Positions 10,230 to 19,334 of a DNA stretch of 22,500 bases are shown here, one piece after another (positions within the stretch are counted from its first letter, which is position 1; every line of letters begins with the position of its first letter). A program made the translations under genes and the position numbers. This DNA is from Neocallimastix lanati (nom. inval.) (lineage: Eukaryota > Neocallimastigomycota > Neocallimastigomycetes > Neocallimastigales > Neocallimastigaceae): contig JACVTC010000016.1 of the NCBI GenBank assembly GCA_016946835.1, positions 512,501-535,000 on the forward strand, in the 5' to 3' direction. The notes beneath the pieces are model-generated. The model was not told where the DNA came from, did not search any database, and saw only the letters and a list, made by a program, of their open reading frames with translations.

Positions 10230-10720
10230 ATATATATAGCATTTTTTAGCATATAAAGTAGAACTGGGCTTTCTACTGGTTGTTATGTGGCGACTTAATA
10301 ATCATCTGGTGTCCGGCCAACCCCTGCTGGTATCTATTCTTGATCTGATTTTCCCGATAGTGTTTGGAGAAAGGGTAAAGGGGTTATAATGGCACAATTT
10401 CAGGTAAGTATTAATTCCGCTCCTACCATTATTGGATTGCCACGTATTTAATTTCTATATTTGATCACCCATGGCATCCTAGTGTAGTTGTATAGCCTAT
10501 ACTGTGAGGGTTACGAGTTCAATTTCTATAGGATAACACGGATGTTATTTGGCAAGACATGTCTACTGGAGCTACCTCTGCTTAGGAATTTGGAGCGCCG
10601 ACGTCGTACTGATATAGTATAAGATATATATACCAAAGTATATATGTTCTTTACAAGCCCATATATATAATATGGGATAGACATGTGAATTCATATGTGT
10701 AAAAAACCTATTTATATATC
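10230..10720. other. GC-richer island inside the MULE, possible captured sequence or nested SINE
   Basis: Composition changes sharply: stretches such as GGTGTCCGGCCAACCCCTGC and GGAGCGCCGACGTCGTACTG are unlike any other non-coding DNA in the window. Visible items are a 7-base-pair hairpin (AGTAGAA, 7-base loop, TTCTACT, 10257-10277), a five-codon start (ATG GCA CAA TTT CAG, 10389-10403) ending exactly at a consensus donor GTAAGTAT (10404-10411), a tRNA-like segment (10475-10535) and a short stem CCCATATATA/TATGGG near 10660-10674. No frame is long enough to support a protein. MULEs are known to capture host sequence, so capture is a reasonable inference. A nested retroposon is the alternative. 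Confidence 0.5.
10475..10535 (+). ncRNA. tRNA-like segment, probably SINE head or tRNA pseudogene
   Basis: An A-box-like TAGTGTAGTTGT (10480-10491) and a B-box-like GAGTTCAATTTC (10515-10526) are spaced as in a tRNA gene. ATCCTA and TAGGAT at the two ends can pair as a six-base acceptor stem. The 61-base span is short for a tRNA, the T stem pairs poorly and no clean anticodon arm forms. CTGTGAG could be a loop with anticodon GTG, but its stem is bad. It is therefore not called a working tRNA. Confidence 0.35.
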
Positions 10721-11347
10721 TCTACAAAACGGTTGCTGTAATATATAAATAGTAATTGAAATGTGAACAACAAATTTTAATTTTTGAAATTTCAATTTAC
10801 AGTTATAATTTAAGTCTTATAAAAATATTATTTTGTAATTTTTATTATTATTTAATATTTTATTTATAAATTATATATAAAATAAAAGGTTTAATTCTAT
10901 TATTAATAACAACTAAAGTTTTAGTTATAATATAAAAAATTAATATTTTAAATAATATTAATTTAAATATAAATTTATAAAATAAAATTTTTTAATAATA
11001 AAATATAAAAATATTATATTGATATTAATAATAAAATATAAAAATATGAAAATATAAAAATATAATATTAATAGAAAAATATAAAAATATAATATCAATA
11101 ATAAAATATAAAATATAAAAATATAATATAAATATTAATAATAAAATATAAAAAATAAGGTTATAAGGAAAATAATTATTTATCATTTTCCTTATAACAT
11201 GATTGTCAAAAAAAAAAAAATTATATAAAAATATTTTATTTTTTATTGACCTTTTTAATTTTTATTTATTTATTTATTTACTTATTTATTTATACATTTA
11301 TTTCTTTTTTACTTAAAATTATATTAAATTTTATGGCGTAATAATAT
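10721..11347. other. AT-rich MULE interior with ATATAAAA-type repeats
   Basis: No gene is visible. From 10992 to about 11157, degenerate units of AATAATAAAATATAAAAATA are repeated. The first resembles 8101-8164 on the other side of the transposase. Confidence 0.6.
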
Positions 11348-11423
11348 AAATTTTAAAAGCCACAAATAAATAGATGGCTTATTAAAATTTCAAAAAAAAA
11401 AATTGGCGAAATGGACCACATTC
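11348..11423 (-). repeat. Right terminal inverted repeat of the MULE with subterminal hairpin
   Basis: The outer block (11391-11423) ends TTGGCG-AAATGGACC-ACATTC and is the inverted partner of the left end. Just inside it, AAATTTTAAAAGCCA (11348-11362) and TGGCTTATTAAAATTT (11375-11390) form a near-perfect 15-base-pair hairpin with a 12-base loop. The first arm is also the inverted partner of the inner left block. Confidence 0.8.
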
Positions 11424-11432
11424 TTTTCAAGT
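11424..11432. repeat. Right target-site duplication of the MULE
   Basis: TTTTCAAGT, identical to 5209-5217, directly abuts the right end of the element. Confidence 0.8.
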
Positions 11433-12968
11433 TAATATATATATTTTTTTATTGATTATAAATAGATATATTTATATTTAAGTTTTATAGATTTTGAGCC
11501 ATCCATAAATTTTTATTAATTGATTAAATTTTTATAATCAATGTTTATTTTTTTATTTATAATTTATTTCGTATAAATAATAAATAATTAAATAATTAAA
11601 TAATAAATAATAAATAATAATTAATAAATAAATGAATAATAAATAATAAATAAATAATTAAATAAAGTGATATAAATAATTGATATAAATTAAAATATAA
11701 TATAATATCTAAATTAAAATATAATATTTAAATTTTTTAATCATTTCCATTGAATAGATTAAAATTTATTGATTTATTACATTGGATTTATATATTATTA
11801 TTTTTCTTTTGTTTTGTTTTTTTTTCTATATTTTTTGTTTTATTTTCTTTTTAATTTTAAATATAAAATTTTATAATATTATTAATTTATTTATTTTTTT
11901 TTTTTAGAGAGAGAAAAAAAAATAAATAAAATTAAAAATATATAAAATTTATAAAATTAAAAAAAAAAAAAATAAAAAAAAATAATAATAATAAAAATAA
12001 AAATAACAATAATAATAAAAATAAAAATAAAAAATTAATTAAAAAAAATAATTAAATAAAAATTAAATAAAACAAAAATAATTTAATTAATAACAAATAA
12101 TAAATAATTTTTTAAAATCAAAATAAACACATAAATATCAAAGGAATTAATATATATATAATATAATAAAACTAATAAATAAATAAATCCATTAAATTTT
12201 ATCAAAGAAAAAGATATTGTTATTTTATTTATATCTTTATATCAATAAATAAAATAAAAAAAAAAAGAAAATAATTTTATAAGAGAAATAATATAAATCG
12301 AGATTTTTTTTTTTTTTAAAGGAATCCAAAAAATTAAAAAAGTATTATTGAAATAACCTTTTTTCTCCCTAATATTTTGTCGGGTTTCTTTACAAACTGT
12401 TAAGGATTATATATATATATATTTATTCATTGAAAAATAAAATCAAATTCCTTGGAATATATTTTTCTTTTATGTTGTTTATCCACATATATATATATAT
12501 TCTTAATTAATATATAGACAATACATAGTACAATTTATAAAACATTTTTTTTTTTTTTTTTTTTTTTAGTTTTTGATATAATCAAAAGATAAACAATTCC
12601 CGAAGGATTAAAATAATCAATAATTAAAACAATAATAATAAATAAAACAACAACAATAATAAAATAAACAAAACTATTTATTTATTAATTTATACTTTTT
12701 TTTTTTAGTTTCAAAATCCAATATTTTTTTAAATATAAAAAGGTAATTATATTAATACAAATAAAAATACTACTAATAATGATATATATATATTTAGAAT
12801 TAATAATTAATAAAAATTGTAAAATCAAAAATCAAATTATTAATATTTAAATAAAAAAAGAAGAATGATTTATGAAGAAAAAAATTTCGTTTATTTATAT
12901 AATCTAAATATATATATATGCATTTTTTTTTTTTATAAACGTATAAATAGAATTAATATTAAAAGAAA
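11433..12968. promoter_or_regulatory. SEC7: AT-rich intergenic region and presumed SEC7 upstream region
   Basis: No gene is visible. The sequence is long A, T and AAAT runs, with TA repeats near 12410, 12490, 12785 and 12910. The last several hundred bases must hold the promoter and 5' untranslated region of the Arf-GEF gene, but no specific promoter element stands out against the composition. An in-frame TAA at 12960-12962, two codons before the ATG, excludes a longer N-terminus without a further intron. Confidence 0.5.
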
Positions 12969-15564
12969 ATGAGTTTACCGAGGCCCTCAATTGGAAGTTC
13001 AGTAGATTCATATACAGTAGCAGCTTCTGATTTATTTGTGAAAGTTGCATTAGAACAATTATCTACACATAGGGAATCAAGAAAGCATCGTGATTTAAAA
13101 GAATCATGCAAATCCACTTTGAGTATGAATATTATTAGAATTATATATATATATTTATTATTTATTTATTTATAGTTATTAATTTAGATTATTCAGTTTA
13201 CATTCTATTATTGAAATGAAAAAAAATTAAATGTTATTTTTTTTTTCAAATCAATATATATATTTTAATTTGCAATATTTAAAATATAAATTAAAAAAAA
13301 AAGAAAAACAATATTTTAATAATAATAATATCATAACAATTATTTTAATATTTGTTATATGTATAATTTTTAATTAAATCTAATTATTATATAATAAACA
13401 ATATATATATATATATTTTTTTTAAAAAAATATAGCTTTACTGGAACAATTATCTTTGGATACAGTCAGTTTAGAATATAGAGGTTCACTTGTGAGTGAG
13501 ATTCTTCATCCATTTGAATTAGCTTGTCAAAGTAAATCATCATCTTTACAATCAATTGCAATTGATTGCATTGGTAAATTATTTACCTATGACTATTGGG
13601 AAAAGTTATATCAATATAACGAAGATCACAAGAAAAAATTACAAAAACATAATATTGAATTTGATAAAAATAATGAAGATAAAGTTAATTGGATAGATTT
13701 TTCAATAGATTTAATTTGTAATTGTTTTTCAGGAGGAGATACTAATGATGAAATTCAAACTCAAATTACAAAAGTATGTTTTCAATTTTCAATTATATTT
13801 TTATTTTTATTTTCTTTCTTTTTTTATTTTTTATTTTTTATTTTTTATTTTTTATTTTTATTTTTATTTTTTATATTTATTATTATTTTTTTTTCTAAAT
13901 ATAGTTTGAAATGATATATATTTAATTATTGATATAAAAGTTTTTTTTATTTTAATATAAAAACTATAAGTAAAATATTTATATAATTTCAACAATTTAT
14001 ATATTTATTATATATATATATATGTTTTTTTTTTCTTTTTTTTTTTCTTCCTCGGTTTAAATCATTTGATGTTATATAATATAATATTTATTTTAATGTA
14101 AATTTCTGTATAAAAATTAAATACTATCATTAACATTTAATTATTTAATTATTATTATTATTATTATTTTTTTTTTATATAGGCTTTATTAGCTGCTGCT
14201 TCCTCATCAAAAGAACCATGCGCAATTCATACTACTACTTTACTTAAGGCTGTACGAACCACTTATAATATTTTCTTATTAAGTAAGAGTACTACTACTC
14301 AAATGATTGCTCAAGCTTCTTTAACACAAATAGTTCAAGAAGTTTTTGGTAGAATTCCAGAAAATCCAATTTCAAATATAAAGAATGCTATTAAAGAACA
14401 AATGGAAGATAATTATGAATTGGATGATGATAAAGAAAAACAAGAAAAGTTAAAGGAAAAAGAAGAACATGATAAAGCTAAGGCTCTTGAAGCTGAAGAT
14501 TCAAATTTAGAAATGAAATTAAGTTCAGAGTAAGAAAAAGAAAATTTTTTTTTTTTTTTTTTTAATATTTTAGCTGTTTATTTCTATATAAATTTTAAAT
14601 GAGAAAAAAAAAGTTTATTTTATGAAATTAAGTATTATTTAAAGATATACATTTTAATTTATTATATTAAATATTAATTTATATTTATATTTATATTTAT
14701 TATTATTATTATTTTTTTATTTTTTATATTTTTTTATATTTTTTTATGTATTTTATTATTATTATAAATGTAAAATATCAAATTTTATACATTTATTTAT
14801 AATATTTTAAAGGGAATTGGCTCAACCTGAAAAAGAGCAAGAAGAATCTTTAAATGATATTTATATTAAAGATGCTTTCTTAGTTTTTAGATCATTATGT
14901 AAATTAAGTATGAAAACCTTACCAGCTCCAGAAGGGTATGTATATTATTGGAATAATAAATTGAAAGAAAAAAAAATATTAAATAAATAAATAAAAAAAT
15001 AAATATAAAATTATTTTTTTATTTATTTATTTTTTTTTTTTTTTAAATTATATTTATAATTATAATGGAAATTAATATAAATAATATTTATTTAATTAAT
15101 TAATATTAAATTAATATTTTAAATATTCAACTAAATTTAATTAAACAACAATCTCATTGAATATAATTTTCATTGCCAATTTTAGAGCAACTGATTTAAA
15201 GTCTCATGCAATGAGATCAAAGTTATTATCAATTCATTTAATTTATACTATCATTTCATCTCATAGACATGTATTATTTGTACCAGCTCCAATTTTATTT
15301 CATCCAGATCTCCTCCCATTACCATACAACCAAATTTTATTTATTCAAGCTATTAAACAATATATTTGTCTTAGTTTAACAAGAAATGTGGCTAGTCCAG
15401 TACCACAAGTTTTTGATATCACTTTAAAGATTTTCGTTGAACTTGTTCTTCATACCAGAAAATTAATGAAGGTAATATTTAATTAACATAAAATTATTAT
15501 TATTATTATTTTTTATTTTATGAAACCATGAATTTAATTTAATTTTGTACTTTTTTTTTTTTAA

Positions 15565-15595
<31 letters not shown>

Positions 15596-18500
15596 TTTTG
15601 CGTTTTGTTTTTAAATATTATATAAAAATTTTTAAATTTTATGAAATTTATATTTTAATTATTATTATTATTATTTTAATATTAATATATATTACTGAAT
15701 TTATTTATAATTAAAATTCGATTACTTTATTATATATGATTTATACTAATAAATATATATATATATATTTTTTTTTTTACTTTTTATTTTTATTATTTAA
15801 TTATTTTTATATCACTATATATATATTATTTTATCTTTTATACATTTTATGTTATGTATAAATAATAATTATAATAATTTTTTAATATATATATCAAATT
15901 TAACTTTTTTTTATTAATTATAATTATTATTTAATATAAATTTCAAATTTTCATTATTTATGTTAATATTCAATTTTTATTATTGAATTTAATTTAACAG
16001 AAAGAATTATTAGTATTATTCACTGAATTAATTTTACCAATTTTAGAAGCACGTAATTCTATCACTTATCATCAACGTTATTCTCTTTTGAAATCGTTAC
16101 TTACTATGTTTTCAGATGAAGATACTGCTAAACTTTTAATTGAAATTTATTTGAATTTTGATTGTAGTAATCAAGAAAGTGCTCGTAGTAATGTTTGGGA
16201 ACGTTTAATTAATGCTTTAAGTAAGTTATTAAATTCTAGACAACAAGATGTTGCTCCAGGTACTCCAAATGCACCATCTACTAATTCTAGTGTCTCCAAC
16301 TTATCTAATGGTAATTTACCACCAGCAATTACCACTGAAACTCTTTCTTCATTCACAAAAGAACAAGTTAGAGATATGTATTCTAGTGAAGGTGATTACA
16401 CTGAATTAAAGAAGAGAGGTTTAGATTTATTAACTAATGGTATTTTAAAGAAATTAGTTGATTTCTGTAAGGAAAAAGTTGCTGCTCTTGAATTAAAGGA
16501 AGAACAAAAACAAAAGGAAAAGGAACAACAAGAACAACAGGAACAACATGAACGTAATAAGAAATTTTCTTATGATTCTGATTCTATGATGGATGTAAGT
16601 TATGATGATCCAACTCAATTTGAAGAAATTAAGCACAAGAAGCAAAGTTTACAAGAAGGTATTGAAAAATTCAACTGGAAACCAAAGCGTGGTCTAAAGT
16701 ATTTAATTGAAACTGGACATCTTGCTTCCGATGATCCAAAAGATGTTGCTGTTTTCCTTTTAAATACAGAAGGACTAAATAAAACTCAAATTGGGGAATA
16801 CCTTGGTGAAGGTGATGATTATAATATTCAAGTTATGCATGCTTTTGTTGATTTAATGAGTTTCAATAATTTAAGCTTTGTTACTGCTCTTCGTGTCTTC
16901 TTACAAAGCTTTAGACTTCCAGGTGAAGCTCAAAAAATTGATAGATTTATGTTAAAGTTTGCTGAAAGATATTTAAAGGGTAATCCACAAACATTCAGTA
17001 GTGCTGATACTGCTTATGTTTTAGCCTATTCTGTAGTTATGCTTAATACAGATTTACACAATGACCAAGTTAAGAATAGAATGACGAAGGCTGAATTTGT
17101 TAAAAACAATAGAGGAATTGATGAAGGTAAGGATTTACCAAAGGACTTTTTAGAAGCCATTTATGATGATATTCTTAAAAATGAAATTGTTATGAATGAT
17201 AAGAAGGCAGCCGCAGTAAATATGAAGTCTAATGGAACTATTGAAGAAGAAGAAGAAGGTGGTAGTAAGCATAGTATTGATCAATCCGTTCAAGATGGTT
17301 CCAGATTCTATATTCTTCGTAATAAGAAGGATATGGCCTTTGCTAGTGAAGATTTAGCTATGAAAACAGAAGCTGAATTTTACCGTATAAAGAATAAAAC
17401 CGGTTCTTTTAATCAAGAAGATGATGACAAGACCTGGTATACTGCTACTCATCATGAACACATTAAATCAATGATTGAAGTCAGTTGGATGTCCATCTTG
17501 ACCGGTCTCAGTGCTCCAATTCAAGAAAGTGATGATCCAGAAATTGTAGAAATGTCATTAGATGGTTTCAAGTATTCCATCTACTTAATTTGTTTATTTG
17601 ATATGGAATTAGAAAAGAAGGCCTTTATTTCCACAGTTTCTCGTTTCACTCAATTGAACAATATGTCTGAATTGAAGCCAAAGAATATTGAAGCCATGAA
17701 GTACTTATTAGAAATTGCTTGTATGGAAAGTAATCATCTTGATGAATGCTGGAAGGAAGTATGTATGTGTATTAGTCAATTAGAAAAATTACAACTTTTA
17801 GGTGGTAGTCTTGGTATGGATAATCCAGATTCCACAAAGGCTCTTAGTATTGTTGAACCTAAAAAGCCAGTCAATAATATCATTCCTGCTACTATTCAAA
17901 TGGTGGTTGATCAAACCTTGAACTTTAATAAGCCTCAATTCCCACAAAAGGTTGATCATAAAGCTTTAGCAGAAGAATTTGCAGAAGAAACTAGTTCACA
18001 AACGATGGTGGTTATGGTCGATAAGATTTTCAGTAGTTCAGTTAAGTTATCTGCATCTTCTATTGTTCAGTTCGTCAAGGCACTTTGTGAGGTTTCAATG
18101 AATGAAATTCAATCTACTGCTAATAGTACTCATCCAAGAATGTTTAGTCTTCAAAAATTAGTTGAAATCAGTTACTACAATATGAGTCGTATTCGTGTAG
18201 AATGGACACATATTTGGAATATTCTTGGGGAACACTTTAATCAGGTAGCCTCTCACGAAAATATTACTGTTAGTATGTTTGCTTTGGATAAGTTACGTCA
18301 ACTTTCTATGAAGTTCTTGGAAATGGAAGAATTACCAAATTATAAATTCCAAAAGGATTTCCTTAAACCATTTGAATATACCATGGCTCATACTAATAAT
18401 GTTATAATTAAGGATATGGTATTAACTTGTTTACTTCAAATGATTCAAGCCAAGTTAACCACTATTCGTTCTGGTTACAAGGCCATTCTTGGTGTAATGA

Positions 18501-19302
18501 CTGAAGCTGCTAAGGAACAACATATTGATGTCAACTCGTCCAACCAAGAAAATTACAATATTATTAAGATGGCATTTGATATTGTGAAGACTATATATAA
18601 GGAACAATTTAATACAATTGTTGAAAACAATGCTTTCTCTGATTTCATTACTTGTCTTGTTGCCTTTGCAAAGAATCGTAAATCAGAACGAATTGGTTTA
18701 CAAGCCGTGAATATGATTAAGGAAACTATTCCTTTAATTATTGAACTCTCTGGAACTCCAGCCGTTCAAGAATTATGTTACACTCGTCCTGACATTCATA
18801 TTCCATCCTCTCAAAATAAGGAAATCGAAGAACATCCAGGTATGGGTATTTATAATGCGGAAGAACATGCCGATGATCAACCTATTAGTCCATTGGCTTT
18901 AGTCAATGATGATCCATCTTATCGTTTCTGGTTCCCAATTTTATTTGGTTTCTATGAAATTATTATGACAGGTAAACTTGAGGTTAGAACGAGAGCTTTA
19001 AATTACATTTTTGAAACCTTAAAGGAATATGGTAATGGTTTCTCCAAAGATTTCTGGAATGTTATTACCCGTGGTGTACTCTTCCCAATCTTTGATGATT
19101 TAAAGCTTACTCGTTCTAGAAAGACTAAATTTGCTAATAGTGAAGAAATGAACATTTGGCTTTCTACTACTTTAATTAAGGCTCTTCGTAGCTTCATTGA
19201 TTTATTCTCTTTCTATTATGATAAATTTGAATTTTTAATTGATGAACTCCTGGAATTATTAAGCGTTTTCATTACTCAAGGTAAGATTATAAATAAATTT
19301 TT

Positions 19303-19334
<32 letters not shown>

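Larger units (their letters stand above)
5218..11423. mobile_element. 6.2-kb Mutator-like (MULE) DNA transposon
   Basis: The ends are inverted copies. The left end starts GGGAGAGGTCCAAAACGCC; the reverse complement of the right end starts GAATGTGGTCCATTTCGCC. About 20 of the first 28 positions match without gaps. A second inverted block (TTTGAGGCTTTTTAAA left, TTTGTGGCTTTTAAAATTT right) lies 40-60 bases further in. A perfect 9-base duplication, TTTTCAAGT, brackets the element. In order it contains a 2.6-kb minisatellite, a - strand FLYWCH/MULE transposase split by a frameshift, a GC-richer island and a subterminal hairpin. Transposase type, inverted ends and duplication length all agree on the Mutator superfamily. 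The diverged ends and the frameshift suggest it no longer moves by itself, though the duplication is undecayed. Confidence 0.82.

Noticed and set aside
10300-10370. Resemblance to U2 snRNA (GTATCTATTCTTGATCTGATTTT)
   Set aside because: The invariant branch-point recognition sequence GUAGUA is absent and the flanks do not match U2.
10257-10411. A possible U1 snRNA on the - strand, since its first 11 bases would equal the U1 5' end and the span is about 155 bases with a terminal hairpin
   Set aside because: A GATCAAGAA string resembling the U1-70K loop lies near base 67 and not in the first stem-loop near base 30. No Sm site of the AUUUUUG type precedes the last hairpin, and the expected four-way fold is not evident. 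A consensus donor on the + strand is simpler.
15157-15185. Extending exon 5 upstream to the open-frame start at 15157
   Set aside because: Those bases are intron, ending in a TTTTAG acceptor. Joining at 15186 restores PEGATDLKSH in phase with exon 4.
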